A stretch of DNA of 64,000 nucleotides from Chitinophaga pinensis (GCA_945871905.1 CAMBXL010000006.1:62001-126000), one strand, 5' to 3'; positions 9,425-18,574 are shown, counted from the stretch's first letter. Translations and numbers: made by a program. Notes: generated by a model from the letters alone, not told the origin.

Positions 9425-9868
9425 ATGATACTAATAGCAGGTGAACACCAAAAACTAAAAAGACTAAAAAAACTTTGCAAGGAAGTTGTAAAACAAATTG
9501 TAATTGACCACAAAAAACAAACAGGGGAACTAAATATTATACTTGTTGATGACGAAAAATTACTTGAAATGAACATCAACTATCTTCAGCACGACTATTA
9601 CACAGACATTATTACACACGATTTTTGTGAAGGCGATGAAGTAAACGGTGAACTATACATTAGCTTCGACCGAATAAAAGAAAATGCATTAACATATGGA
9701 GTGAGTTTCCACGTGGAACTTTTCAGAATTATCATTCATGGAACACTTCATTTGTGTGGATACAAAGACAAAACCAAAAAAGAAAAAACTAAAATGACTG
9801 AAATGGAAAATCATTATTTGAATAAATTTAATATAGAGTTCCACGTGGAACAAAACAATGGAAAATAG
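9425..9868 (+). CDS. ybeY: Endoribonuclease YbeY (rRNA maturation factor)
   Basis: 147 residues; metal-dependent RNase involved in 16S rRNA 3' maturation and ribosome quality control. The signature HGTLHLCGYKDK is at 105-116, giving two metal-binding histidines (105, 109). The third ligand of the usual GYDH motif is replaced by the KD pair; from memory Bacteroidota YbeY proteins often read GYKDKT here. It starts 3 nt after the T9SS gene and overlaps mnmG by 11 bp. Two parS-like palindromes lie in this gene and both are read as Phe-His-Val-Glu, at residues 95-98 and 139-142. The C-terminal tail around the second one is probably shaped by the DNA site. Confidence 0.9.
   Translation: MILIAGEHQKLKRLKKLCKEVVKQIVIDHKKQTGELNIILVDDEKLLEMNINYLQHDYYTDIITHDFCEGDEVNGELYISFDRIKENALTYGVSFHVELFRIIIHGTLHLCGYKDKTKKEKTKMTEMENHYLNKFNIEFHVEQNNGK
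9707..9718. other. parS-like palindrome 1
   Basis: Perfect 12 bp palindrome TTCCACGTGGAA inside ybeY. It has the CACGTG core and overall symmetry of the chromosomal ParB site parS. A second site follows about 130 bp downstream. The assignment is inference from motif and location next to mnmG (gidA). Confidence 0.55.
9838..9851. other. parS-like palindrome 2
   Basis: Perfect 14 bp palindrome GTTCCACGTGGAAC at the end of ybeY, just before the mnmG start codon. It differs from the classical TGTTTCACGTGAAACA by one symmetric substitution. Confidence 0.65.
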
Positions 9869-11711
9869 ATATGACGTTATTGTAGTGGGTGCCGGCCATG
9901 CCGGTTGTGAAGCTGCACATGCCGCCGCAACCATGGGCAGCAAAGTGTTGCTGATAACAATGAACATGGAAACAATTGCTAAAATGAGTTGTAATCCTGC
10001 GATGGGTGGAGTGGCAAAAGGGCAAATAGTAAGAGAAATAGACGCTCTTGGAGGCATGTCTGGTCTCATAACAGACAAAACAATGCTTCAGTTTAGAATG
10101 TTAAATCGCTCTAAGGGAGCTGCTATGTGGAGTCCTAGGGCACAATCAGACAGAATGCGGTTTTCAGAACAATGGCGATTAACCCTTGAAGCGAATCCTA
10201 ATATTGATTTTATGCAAGACCATGTGCATGCTGTAATAACTGAAAATAATATCGCTACAGGAGTTGAAACAGGACTTGGTTATAAAATTATGGGTAACGC
10301 TATAATTTTAACCAGTGGAACGTTTTTAAATGGAATAATACACATAGGTGAAAAACAGTTTGGTGGTGGTAGAATGGCAGAATCAAGTAGTGTGGGAATA
10401 ACTACTTCTCTAGAAAAATTAGGATTTGAGAGTGGTAGAATGAAAACAGGAACACCTCCTAGAGTAGATGGTAGAAGCTTGGATTATTCGAAAATGGAAC
10501 AACAAGATGGTGATGAAAATCCAGGTAAGTTTTCTTTCTTAAAAACAAGTACTAGACTAAAATCACAAAAACCCTGCTTTATAAGTTACACAAATTCTAA
10601 TGTTCATGATATATTGAGAGAAGGTTTTGAAAAATCTCCTATGTTTAATGGCAGAATACAAGGTTTGGGTCCACGTTACTGCCCTTCTATTGAAGATAAA
10701 ATCAACAGATTTGCAGAAAGAGACAGACATCAAATATTCGTTGAACCGGAGGGTTGGGAAACAATAGAAATGTATATCAATGGATTTTCTACATCTTTGT
10801 CCGAAGATATTCAACTAAAAGCGATGAAACAAATACCAGGATTTGAAAACGCTAAATTATTTCGTCCAGGTTATGCAATTGAATATGACTACTTCCCTCC
10901 TACCCAACTAAAATTAACACTTGAAACCAAGTTAGTAAATAATCTATTTTTTGCTGGACAGATAAATGGTACAACAGGTTATGAAGAAGCGGCATGTCAA
11001 GGTTTAATGGCTGGAATAAATGCACATTTAAAAGTAAAAGAGCTTGACCCTTTCATATTAAGTCGATCAAATGCATATATTGGCGTTTTAATAGATGATT
11101 TAATCAATAAAGGAACTGATGAACCATACCGAATGTTTACTTCTCGTGCTGAGTTCAGAATCTTATTAAGACAAGACAATGCTGATGAAAGATTGACAGA
11201 ATTGGGGTATCAAATAAATTTAGCTCAGAAAGAAAGAATGGATGATTTAGATATCAAAAGAAATCAAATTAAAAAAAGCCTAAATTTAATTAAAAATAAA
11301 TCTATTGAACCTAATGCTATAAACAATCTGTTAAATGAAAAAGAAACAGCAGAGATAAATCAAAAAGTAAAACTTGATAAGTTGATTTTAAGACCACAAC
11401 TTACTATACGAGATTTTATACCCTATGTTGATGAACTAAAAGAAATAGATTCAGAAATTCTTGAACAAATAGAAATCCTTATAAAATATGAAGGCTATTT
11501 AGACAAAGAAAATCAAATGGCTGAAAAATTAAAGAAACTTGAATACTATAAATTGAGTCCAGATTTTGATTACCATCAAATAAAATCTTTGAGTATTGAA
11601 AGTAGAGAAAAATTAAGTAAAATGAAACCTGAGAACATAGGACAAGCTTCAAGAATAAGTGGTGTTTCACCATCGGATATTTCAGTACTAATCGTATATT
11701 TAGGAAGATGA
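9858..11711 (+). CDS. mnmG: tRNA uridine-5-carboxymethylaminomethyl modification enzyme MnmG (GidA)
   Basis: 617 residues, close to the usual ~620. An FAD enzyme that, with MnmE, modifies the wobble uridine 34 of several tRNAs. The N-terminal dinucleotide-binding motif GAGHAGCEAA is at 11-20. Family segments include MSCNPAMGGVAKGQIVREID, GTFLNGIIHIGE, GRMKTGTPPR and the NGTTGYEEAACQGL region near residue 370. The C-terminal helical domain (ENIGQASRISGVSPSDISVL) that contacts tRNA and MnmE is intact. It overlaps ybeY upstream and the lipoprotein gene downstream (ATGA). mnmE is not in the window. Confidence 0.97.
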   Translation: MENRYDVIVVGAGHAGCEAAHAAATMGSKVLLITMNMETIAKMSCNPAMGGVAKGQIVREIDALGGMSGLITDKTMLQFRMLNRSKGAAMWSPRAQSDRMRFSEQWRLTLEANPNIDFMQDHVHAVITENNIATGVETGLGYKIMGNAIILTSGTFLNGIIHIGEKQFGGGRMAESSSVGITTSLEKLGFESGRMKTGTPPRVDGRSLDYSKMEQQDGDENPGKFSFLKTSTRLKSQKPCFISYTNSNVHDILREGFEKSPMFNGRIQGLGPRYCPSIEDKINRFAERDRHQIFVEPEGWETIEMYINGFSTSLSEDIQLKAMKQIPGFENAKLFRPGYAIEYDYFPPTQLKLTLETKLVNNLFFAGQINGTTGYEEAACQGLMAGINAHLKVKELDPFILSRSNAYIGVLIDDLINKGTDEPYRMFTSRAEFRILLRQDNADERLTELGYQINLAQKERMDDLDIKRNQIKKSLNLIKNKSIEPNAINNLLNEKETAEINQKVKLDKLILRPQLTIRDFIPYVDELKEIDSEILEQIEILIKYEGYLDKENQMAEKLKKLEYYKLSPDFDYHQIKSLSIESREKLSKMKPENIGQASRISGVSPSDISVLIVYLGR

Positions 11712-13012
11712 AAAAATTAAGTATTTTCTTATCTATATTGTTTTTAAACAGTTGTGCAAGTATAGGTTCACTAACTGGTGGGGATAAAGATGTAACAGCA
11801 CCTCAGATATTAAAAACAAACTTAACTGAAACAGAATTTAAAAATAAAAAAATATTGATTGTTTTTAATGAATATGTCGAACTTAATAATCAAACTGAAA
11901 ATATTAAATTGTTTCCTAATCACAGTACACTTACATGCAGATTAATTAAAAAAACATTAGAAATAGAATTTGATAGTGTTTTAAATAAAAATACAACTTA
12001 TCAAATTTTGATTAATGAAGGAATTAGAGATGTTAATGAAGGAAATTTGTATACTGTAGAATTTTTATTTAGCACAGGAAAAGAAATAGATACATGTAAA
12101 GCAACATTCAAATATAATAATGATAAAAAGTTTAAAAATGTTGGTATTAATGTGTTTTCTAAAAAATTAGATTCTATTACATTTAATCATTTTGACTATC
12201 AGTATAAATTTAAAGAAAGTAAAATTGAATTAAAGGGTTTAAAAAAAAATGCGTCATATTATTATTTATTATACACAGACAATGACGCGGACAAAAGCTT
12301 TGATAAAAATACTGTTTACTCAATTGATACATTTTCATGCTATAATAATGATATAAAAGTAAAGAATGAAATATTAATAGATACCAGTATTAAAATAAAA
12401 AGGTATAATAATTACACAAAACTTTTTAAAACAGATTTAAACGCATTTTATAATAAAACCGATTCTATTTTATATTCGACGAAAGATTCTGCTTTAATTG
12501 GTCCAAAAACAGCTTTAAAAGACACATCTGTTATAAATGAATTAAAAGATTTATTTAAAAATGGAATATCAATTATTGAAAATGGTTCTAAATATTCGTA
12601 CTACATAAGACATTATAATACGAATTTAAAAATATTAAATTTAAAAAATTACGAAACAAATTCAACTTTCAACTTTAATAAATCACATTCAAAAATTGAT
12701 ACATTTTATTTTAGTATTGATTCGTTAATTATTAAAATTCCAAGCACTCAAATTGCAGAAATTAAGGAACCAAGTGAAATTAAATTTACTAATAAAAATG
12801 AGCTTGAATTATTTGTAATATTATACAAAGAAAATATAAATATTAAAACTTTTAATATAAAAGAAAAAGAATTTGAGATACCAATAATATCAGGAGAATA
12901 CATCATTGAAGTTTTTAATAAAAACGCGATTAAAAACAAAGAAATTATCAGTCCAATAATATATAAAAAAATAAATTTAAAACCTAATTGGACAGAAGAA
13001 ATTACACTATAA
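11708..13012 (+). CDS. Lipoprotein with N-terminal bacterial Ig-like domain
   Basis: 434 residues with a lipoprotein signal ending LFLNSCAS (Cys16). Residues about 25-125 (VTAPQILKTNL, ILIVFNEYVELN, LNKNTTYQILIN, VEFLFSTG) match the Ig-like 'Big_5' domain at the start of a widespread Bacteroidota lipoprotein family. The remainder is a low-complexity, Lys/Asn/Ile-rich strand-forming region. Family members are usually a little longer, about 500 residues. Coupled to mnmG by a 4 bp overlap. Codon use is extremely AT-rich compared with genes outside 11-15 kb. Role unknown; probably periplasm-facing or on the surface. Confidence 0.75.
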   Translation: MKKLSIFLSILFLNSCASIGSLTGGDKDVTAPQILKTNLTETEFKNKKILIVFNEYVELNNQTENIKLFPNHSTLTCRLIKKTLEIEFDSVLNKNTTYQILINEGIRDVNEGNLYTVEFLFSTGKEIDTCKATFKYNNDKKFKNVGINVFSKKLDSITFNHFDYQYKFKESKIELKGLKKNASYYYLLYTDNDADKSFDKNTVYSIDTFSCYNNDIKVKNEILIDTSIKIKRYNNYTKLFKTDLNAFYNKTDSILYSTKDSALIGPKTALKDTSVINELKDLFKNGISIIENGSKYSYYIRHYNTNLKILNLKNYETNSTFNFNKSHSKIDTFYFSIDSLIIKIPSTQIAEIKEPSEIKFTNKNELELFVILYKENINIKTFNIKEKEFEIPIISGEYIIEVFNKNAIKNKEIISPIIYKKINLKPNWTEEITL

Positions 13013-13429
13013 AGTACTGTTATTTTTCAACAAAGTTAACAACACTCTATGGTGATTAATAATTATAAAATGAAAAAAGATTGAATGTAAAAAATTAAAA
13101 AGGATAAGTCAAATTTTGTGTGAATAAATATAGAATAAACTCTACAATATCCCCATTCTTAATATTTACATAATACTTTATTAACACAATTATTTAATTG
13201 TTAATACTTATGTTAAATAATTATAAAACAATAATATACAAAACTAAAATTGGTGCATATTATAGCTAACAAATTATTAAAATATTGAAATCAAGTCAAA
13301 TTAAAAAGAGTTATCACGATATTAACACTACTATATTATTACAATATATTTTTAAAATAAATTATTAAGATTATTGAATAGTGAATAAGCGAAGATGGAG
13401 ATTAAATATTTTAAATTACTTTTGTATCC
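13013..13429. other. Very AT-rich intergenic region with a DnaA-box-like 9-mer
   Basis: 416 bp without a gene; sample lines are about 15% GC. TGTGAATAA at 13119-13127 is a perfect reverse DnaA box (TTATTCACA), and AGTGAATAA at 13380-13388 matches 8 of 9. No cluster of boxes, hairpin or ORF is seen. The pheS promoter is at its right end. Confidence 0.5.
13417..13424 (+). promoter_or_regulatory. Bacteroidota -7 box for pheS, leaderless arrangement
   Basis: TACTTTTG matches TAnnTTTG and ends 5 nt before the ATG. There is therefore no room for a leader-peptide attenuator or T-box in front of pheS. Confidence 0.55.
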
Positions 13430-14443
13430 ATGATTGAAACAATCAAAAATATAGAAATTGAAGTTAATAATTTTGAAATTATTAATGAGCAATCATTAGA
13501 AAATTTTAGATTACAATTTCTGTCAAAAAAAGGAAAAATTTCAGAATTATTTGAAGTTTTTAAAACAGTAAGTGGAGAACAAAAAAAAGAAGTTGGAAAA
13601 ACACTTAATGAATTAAGAATTTTAGCGGATGAAAAGTTTAATAGTTTTAAAGTAAATTTTCAATCAAGTCAAAATAAAAATTCACAAGAAATGGATTATT
13701 CATTACCTGTTAATGCTCTACAATTAGGAACTGAACATCCAATTAACAAAGTGAAAAATGAAATTATATCTATTTTTAAAACAATAGGTTTTTCTATCGC
13801 TTATGGGCCAGAAATTGAAGATGAATGGCATAATTTTTCTTCGTTAAATTTCGCAGAAAATCATCCTGCAAGGGATATGCAAGACACTTTTTTTGTAGAT
13901 AAAAATCCTCAAGGAAATTTTGCATTAAGAACACATACTAGTAGTGTTCAAATAAGACTAATGGAAAAAGAACCTGTGCCTATTCGTTCTTTGATGCCCG
14001 GGAGAGTTTATAGAAACGAAGCTGTTTCTGCTCGTTCTAACTGTTTTTTTCACCAAATAGAAGGTTTGTATATAGATGAAAATGTAAGTTTTGCGGATTT
14101 AAAACAAACATTGTATTATTTTGTGTCGCAATTCTTTGGTGAAAGAGAAATAAGATTCCGTCCCTCCTATTTTCCATTTACTGAACCAAGTGCAGAAATG
14201 GATATATTTTTAGGAACAGAAACAGAACAAGATTATAGACTAACAAAAGGAACAGGTTGGTTAGAAATTTTAGGATGTGGTATGGTTGATCCTAATGTTC
14301 TTATTAATTGTAATATCGATCCCGAAAAATATACAGGATTTGCTTTTGGAATGGGGATTGACAGAATTACAATGTTAAAATATGGAATTAAAGACATCCG
14401 TCAATTATTTGAAAATGATATTAGATTTTTAAAGCAATTTTAA
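13430..14443 (+). CDS. pheS: Phenylalanine-tRNA ligase alpha subunit
   Basis: 337 residues, the normal length. The N-terminal coiled coil (residues 1-85, with FLSKKGKISELF) binds tRNA. The class II synthetase core follows, with THTSSVQIRLM (motif 2 region), FFHQIEGLYIDENVSFADLK, FTEPSAEMDIF and GFAFGMGIDRITMLKYG (motif 3). It charges tRNA-Phe together with PheT, which is not in this window; separate pheS and pheT loci are known in Bacteroidota. It is followed 1 bp later by a conserved small protein gene, probably in one operon. Confidence 0.96.
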   Translation: MIETIKNIEIEVNNFEIINEQSLENFRLQFLSKKGKISELFEVFKTVSGEQKKEVGKTLNELRILADEKFNSFKVNFQSSQNKNSQEMDYSLPVNALQLGTEHPINKVKNEIISIFKTIGFSIAYGPEIEDEWHNFSSLNFAENHPARDMQDTFFVDKNPQGNFALRTHTSSVQIRLMEKEPVPIRSLMPGRVYRNEAVSARSNCFFHQIEGLYIDENVSFADLKQTLYYFVSQFFGEREIRFRPSYFPFTEPSAEMDIFLGTETEQDYRLTKGTGWLEILGCGMVDPNVLINCNIDPEKYTGFAFGMGIDRITMLKYGIKDIRQLFENDIRFLKQF

Positions 14444-14444
14444 T

Positions 14445-14819
14445 ATGGATAATGAGTTGTATTTGAAACAAATGTTAAATCTATTAACTTTAGATTTAAA
14501 TCTTTTTAAAGAATCAATAAAGGAAGTAAGTAGAGATGTTATTAATGAGGGTTTTAGTAAATATCCTTTATTTGTAGCTCATCAAAGTGAAGTTAAAGTT
14601 GGTGAAGTAATACTTGATAAAGAAGAATTAGGCACCCATTTTACAATTCAAGCCAGTACAATGGAAGAATTTGTAGAAAAGAAGATTATATTACTGAAAA
14701 ACGTAGAAAAATTTAAAGTTACTTACAAAAATCCCGAAACGCATTGTTGTATATTCTTAATAACAGCCAATAGTGCTCAGTTTGTATTTGTACCATTTGA
14801 AAATAAAATAAGCGAATGA
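14445..14819 (+). CDS. Conserved Bacteroidota protein of unknown function
   Basis: 124 residues without a signal peptide or membrane segment, so cytoplasmic. It contains SKYPLFVAHQSEVKVGEVILD and a C-terminal strand region (HCCIFLITANSAQFVFVPF). I recognise it as a conserved uncharacterised Bacteroidota type but cannot name a function. It sits 1 bp after pheS and overlaps the glycosyltransferase by 4 bp (ATGA), so it is in the middle of a tight operon. Confidence 0.7.
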   Translation: MDNELYLKQMLNLLTLDLNLFKESIKEVSRDVINEGFSKYPLFVAHQSEVKVGEVILDKEELGTHFTIQASTMEEFVEKKIILLKNVEKFKVTYKNPETHCCIFLITANSAQFVFVPFENKISE

Positions 14820-15832
14820 ACCCAAGTGTAGCGGTCGTAATTTTAAACTTTAATACTAAATATTTTTTAGAAAATTTTTTAAAAAGTGTTGTAAACTCTA
14901 GCTACTCTAATTTTCAAGTTTATGTTGCAGATAATGCTTCTACTGATGACTCAGTTAAATTTATAATAGACCAATACCCACAAATAAAATTGATATTTTT
15001 GGAAAAAAACTACGGTTTTACAGGAGGTTATAACAGAGCTTTAAAGCAAATAAATTCCGACTATTATATATTATTAAACAGTGATGTTGAAGTAAAATCT
15101 GATTGGATAGAACCTATGGTTGAATTAGCAGAAAAAACGCCAAATATCGGCGCTATTCAACCCAAAATATTGGATTATAAAAATCCTTCGAAATTTGAAT
15201 ATGCTGGAGCAAGTGGAGGCTACATAGATAAATATGGCTTCCCTTTTTGTAGAGGCAGAATATTTGAATCTTTAGAAGATGATTTAAACCAATACGATGA
15301 TGAAAAGGAGATTTTTTGGGCAAGTGGAGCTTCTATGTTCGTTAAGGCTGATTTATATCACAAATTAGGGGGTTTAGATGAAGATTTTTTTGCGCACATG
15401 GAAGAGATAGATTTTTGTTGGCGCTTACACCATCAAGGCTATAAGGTCATGATTTGCCCAAAAAGTGTTGTTTATCATGTAGGTGGAGGAACATTACAAA
15501 AAAGCAATCCTAAAAAAACGTATTATAATTTTAGAAATGGCTTAATATTATTAATTAAAAATTTACCATCTAATAAATTAGTTCCAATCTTATTTATGCG
15601 ACTTTTGTTGGATCACATAGCTGCGTATAGATGGTTGTTTCAAGGAAAGTATGGGGATTTTTTTGCAGTTGCAAAAGCACACAGACATTTTGTATTTCGC
15701 TTAAGCTATTGGTTTAAAAAAAGAGATGAAACCAATAAAGAAGTTTATCATTCATTATTGGTTTATAAAAAAAGTATTGCACTTAGTCATTACTTAAGTA
15801 AAATAAATAAATACAAAGAACTGAACCCTTGA
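14816..15832 (+). CDS. Glycosyltransferase family 2
   Basis: 338 residues. The GT-A fold starts with VAVVILNFNTKYFLENFL and VADNASTDDSV. The metal/nucleotide site appears as LLNSDVEV (DxD-like) near residue 93, and the acceptor region as FFAHMEEIDFCWRLHHQGYK with the ED motif. A C-terminal amphipathic stretch (RNGLILLIKNLPSNKLVPILFMRLLLD) suggests membrane association. It resembles rhamnosyltransferase-type GT2 enzymes that build cell-surface glycans. Donor and acceptor are unknown, and no polysaccharide cluster is nearby. Confidence 0.88.
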   Translation: MNPSVAVVILNFNTKYFLENFLKSVVNSSYSNFQVYVADNASTDDSVKFIIDQYPQIKLIFLEKNYGFTGGYNRALKQINSDYYILLNSDVEVKSDWIEPMVELAEKTPNIGAIQPKILDYKNPSKFEYAGASGGYIDKYGFPFCRGRIFESLEDDLNQYDDEKEIFWASGASMFVKADLYHKLGGLDEDFFAHMEEIDFCWRLHHQGYKVMICPKSVVYHVGGGTLQKSNPKKTYYNFRNGLILLIKNLPSNKLVPILFMRLLLDHIAAYRWLFQGKYGDFFAVAKAHRHFVFRLSYWFKKRDETNKEVYHSLLVYKKSIALSHYLSKINKYKELNP

Positions 15833-16506
15833 AAATAGTTGTTTTATCAGGTGCAGGAATGAGTGCCGAAAGCGGCATTAAGACATTTAGAGACCATGAC
15901 GGCCTTTGGGAAAATCACCGTATAGAAGATGTTGCAACGCCACAAGCATGGCATAAAAATCCTGAATTAGTAACCCAATTTTACAACCAAAGAAGAGTTC
16001 AGCTAGCGGATGTATTGCCCAATGAAGGACATTATGCACTTAAAGAGTTAGAACAAAAACATGAAGTTGTTGTAATAACCCAAAATGTTGATGATTTGCA
16101 CGAAAGGGCAGGTAGCTCAAACATTATTCATTTACATGGCGAACTTACCAAAATGAGGAACAACTTCAATGAAGTCTTCCATGTGGGATATAAACCGGTA
16201 AATTATGGCGAAAAATGCCCAAAAGGATTGATTTTAAGACCACATATTGTGTGGTTTGGAGAAGAGGTGCCATTAATAAATAAAGCGGCGGAAATTACGA
16301 GAACAGCAGATTTATTGATAGTTATAGGAACCTCATTGGAGGTATATCCAGCAGCCGGTTTAGTTAATGAAGTGAATAAATCAACCGAAATAGTGCTTAT
16401 AAATCCTCAAAAAACTAATATTTCCACGCCTTACAAAAATAAGTTTGTACAAATTTTAGGTACTTCTGCAAAAAATTTGCCCTCATTTGTAAAAAACTTA
16501 ATTTAG
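15829..16506 (+). CDS. cobB: Sirtuin-type NAD-dependent protein deacylase
   Basis: 225 residues from a TTG start overlapping the previous stop codon (TTGA). NAD-binding motifs: GAGMSAESGIKTFRD at 8-22, TQNVDDLHERAG at 84-95 and GTSLEVYPAAG near 170. The catalytic base is His103 in HLHGEL. Tyr52 and Arg55 form the YxxR pair that lets class III sirtuins (SIRT5/CobB type) accept succinyl- and malonyl-lysine. The zinc-finger region lacks the four cysteines; only Cys130 lies there. So this is a short, zinc-less sirtuin. Confidence 0.92.
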   Translation: MKIVVLSGAGMSAESGIKTFRDHDGLWENHRIEDVATPQAWHKNPELVTQFYNQRRVQLADVLPNEGHYALKELEQKHEVVVITQNVDDLHERAGSSNIIHLHGELTKMRNNFNEVFHVGYKPVNYGEKCPKGLILRPHIVWFGEEVPLINKAAEITRTADLLIVIGTSLEVYPAAGLVNEVNKSTEIVLINPQKTNISTPYKNKFVQILGTSAKNLPSFVKNLI

Positions 16507-16545
16507 TAAATAGATTAATTTGTACTATAAAATAGTAATTTTTGA

Positions 16546-16553
16546 TATATTTG
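16546..16553 (+). promoter_or_regulatory. Bacteroidota promoter (-7 box) for the 16573 lipoprotein gene
   Basis: TATATTTG, with a possible -33 element (ATTTG near 16518) upstream; the ATG follows 19 nt after the box. Confidence 0.55.
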
Positions 16554-16572
16554 AAAAATTATTTATTTTATC

Positions 16573-17118
16573 ATGAACACAAAAATTGTATTTACCGCAA
16601 TTGTATTAGTTTTATTTTCTAGTTGTCAACAAAGATTAAGTATCAGTAAAAAATACCATTCTTTTGGATGGAACATTGCACTTGAATCGAAACAAGAAAA
16701 AATGGAAAAAAGTGCTAAACCTCCTAAACGCAAGAAAAAAGAAACAACCGATTCGGAATCACTAACTCAAAAACAAGATGTTGTGGAAGAAAATTGGATT
16801 TTTTCTGCTGTTAAAAACAACCAAGAATTAGAGCTTTTCGAGCAACTTAAAATTAACAAATCATTCGATGTATTAAAAACAAAAGAAGTTTCTTCAGTTA
16901 CAAATTTTGAATCAAAAAAGGCGCCTCAATTCCTCAAAAATCAACTAATAAAAAAAGCACAAAAACAAGGTATAAAAGAAACGAATGAAAGTGGTGCTTT
17001 AAAAACCTTAGGTTGGATCTTAATTATTTTAGGTTTGATTTTTATCCTGATAATTAGCATATTATTAGGTTTTATGCTATGTTTGTTGGGTTTGTTGTTT
17101 ATTTTGGTAGGGAAGTAA
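16573..17118 (+). CDS. Lipoprotein with C-terminal membrane segment, unknown function
   Basis: 181 residues. The signal ends VLFSSCQQ, a lipobox with Cys19. The middle is highly charged (KPPKRKKKETTD) and probably disordered. The last ~40 residues (TLGWILIILGLIFILIISI and the following GFMLCLLGLLFILVGK) are strongly hydrophobic and could form a hairpin of two membrane helices. Proteins with a lipobox plus a short C-terminal hydrophobic hairpin are common and uncharacterised in Bacteroidota. It has its own promoter. Confidence 0.6.
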   Translation: MNTKIVFTAIVLVLFSSCQQRLSISKKYHSFGWNIALESKQEKMEKSAKPPKRKKKETTDSESLTQKQDVVEENWIFSAVKNNQELELFEQLKINKSFDVLKTKEVSSVTNFESKKAPQFLKNQLIKKAQKQGIKETNESGALKTLGWILIILGLIFILIISILLGFMLCLLGLLFILVGK

Positions 17119-17156
17119 TAATAAATAAAAACCTTTCAAATCTCTGAGACCTGTTT

Positions 17157-17164
17157 TAACTTTG
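17157..17164 (+). promoter_or_regulatory. Bacteroidota -7 box for rarA
   Basis: TAACTTTG, 12 nt before the rarA ATG. Confidence 0.55.
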
Positions 17165-17176
17165 ATTTCTTAATTT

Positions 17177-18439
17177 ATGAAATCAAATCAACCGCTAGCA
17201 GAGAGGGTACGACCTAAAAATATTAGCGAATTTATTGGTCAATCGCATCTTTTGGGTGAAGGCGGGCCTATAAGAAAATTTTTAGAACACGGACAACTTC
17301 CAAGTCTTTTATTTTGGGGGCCTCCGGGCGTTGGCAAAACCACCTTAGCTAAATTAATAGGAGAGCATCTTTCATTGCCTTTTGTACAGTTGAGCGCCAT
17401 TAATGCAGGCGTTTCGGACATAAGAAAAATCATTAGTGATGCCAAAATTAGTGGCAAAATTTTATTGTTTTTGGATGAAATTCATAGGTTTAATAAAAGC
17501 CAGCAAGACGCACTTTTGGGAGCGGTAGAAAATGGCAACATAATATTAATTGGCGCAACCACAGAAAACCCATCTTTTGAGGTTAATCATGCCCTACTTT
17601 CAAGATGTCAGGTTTATGTGTTAAATGAATTAAGCAAGGAGGACTTGCTACAAATGATGCAGAATGCCCTTAAAACTGACGAAATTTTAAAAAACAAAGA
17701 GATTGATCTACAAGAAACGTCTGCACTTTTGCAGTACAGTGGCGGTGATGGTAGAAAGCTATTAAACAGTTTGGAAATGGTGTGCATGCAAGACGGGTCA
17801 CCATTACTTATAACAGATGAAAAAGTTAAGGAAGTAATGCAAACTAAACAAATAGTGTATGACAAGGCAGGGGAGGAGCACTACAACATTATATCAGCCT
17901 TTATAAAAAGCATGCGAGGTAGCGATCCTAATGCTGCTGTTTATTACTTGGCAAGAATGATAGAGGGAGGAGAAAATGCAGAATTTATTGCACGAAGAAT
18001 GATTATATTGGCATCGGAAGATATTGGAAATGCCAATCCCAATGCTCTCGTATTATCCACAAGTACCTTACAAGCTCTGCAAACCATTGGAATGCCCGAA
18101 GGAAGAATTTTATTGTCACAATGTGCTATTTATTTGGCTACTAGTCCTAAAAGCAATGCTTCCTATTTGGCTATAAATATGGCATTAGAGGCGGTAAAGA
18201 AAACGGGCGCACTTGGTGTGCCAAACCATTTGAGAAATGCACCTACTAGACTAATGAATGACTTAAATTATGGTAAAGATTATTTGTATGCGCATCAATT
18301 TGAAGATAATTTTATAGAACAAGAGTTTTTGCCACAAGAAATTAAAGGCACTGTGTACTATGAACCGGGAAATAACGCAAAGGAAAACGAATTAAGGTCA
18401 TTTTTAAAGAAACGCTGGAAAGAAAAATATGGGTATTGA
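17177..18439 (+). CDS. rarA: Replication-associated recombination protein A (RarA/MgsA AAA ATPase)
   Basis: 420 residues, normal for the family. It acts at stalled replication forks with SSB and the clamp-loader-like machinery. N-terminal PLAERVRPKNISEFIGQSHL is the family signature. Walker A is GPPGVGKTTLAK near 49-60, Walker B is LFLDEIHRFNK, and sensor 1 is GATTENPSF. The C-terminal tetramerisation region includes GSDPNAAVYYLARMIEGGE and ASEDIGNANP. It is monocistronic, and a REP-like palindrome directly downstream could serve as its terminator. Confidence 0.95.
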   Translation: MKSNQPLAERVRPKNISEFIGQSHLLGEGGPIRKFLEHGQLPSLLFWGPPGVGKTTLAKLIGEHLSLPFVQLSAINAGVSDIRKIISDAKISGKILLFLDEIHRFNKSQQDALLGAVENGNIILIGATTENPSFEVNHALLSRCQVYVLNELSKEDLLQMMQNALKTDEILKNKEIDLQETSALLQYSGGDGRKLLNSLEMVCMQDGSPLLITDEKVKEVMQTKQIVYDKAGEEHYNIISAFIKSMRGSDPNAAVYYLARMIEGGENAEFIARRMIILASEDIGNANPNALVLSTSTLQALQTIGMPEGRILLSQCAIYLATSPKSNASYLAINMALEAVKKTGALGVPNHLRNAPTRLMNDLNYGKDYLYAHQFEDNFIEQEFLPQEIKGTVYYEPGNNAKENELRSFLKKRWKEKYGY

Positions 18440-18444
18440 TGAAT

Positions 18445-18532
18445 CCATAATTGTAGGGGCAGAAAATATTCTGCCACTACAATTATGGGGTATTTGTTCA
18501 TTGGGCAGAATATTTTCGTCCCCCTACGAATA
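18445..18532. repeat. Pair of REP-like palindromes beside the RAYT gene
   Basis: 18445-18488 is a nearly perfect 44 bp palindrome: arms of 12 and 8 bases separated by one mismatch, with an inner GGCAGAA/TTCTGCC. 18504-18532 is an inverted copy of its core (GTAGGGG..GAAAATATTCTGCC). The inverted pair lies immediately 3' of the transposase gene, as in REPtron-type arrangements. Confidence 0.75.
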
Positions 18533-18574
18533 ATCCAAACAATTAATGGTTTATTTATAAAATTTATCATCCTG

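Noticed and set aside
13330..13430. T-box or leader-peptide attenuator upstream of pheS
   Set aside because: The promoter box ends 5 nt before the ATG, so there is no transcribed leader.
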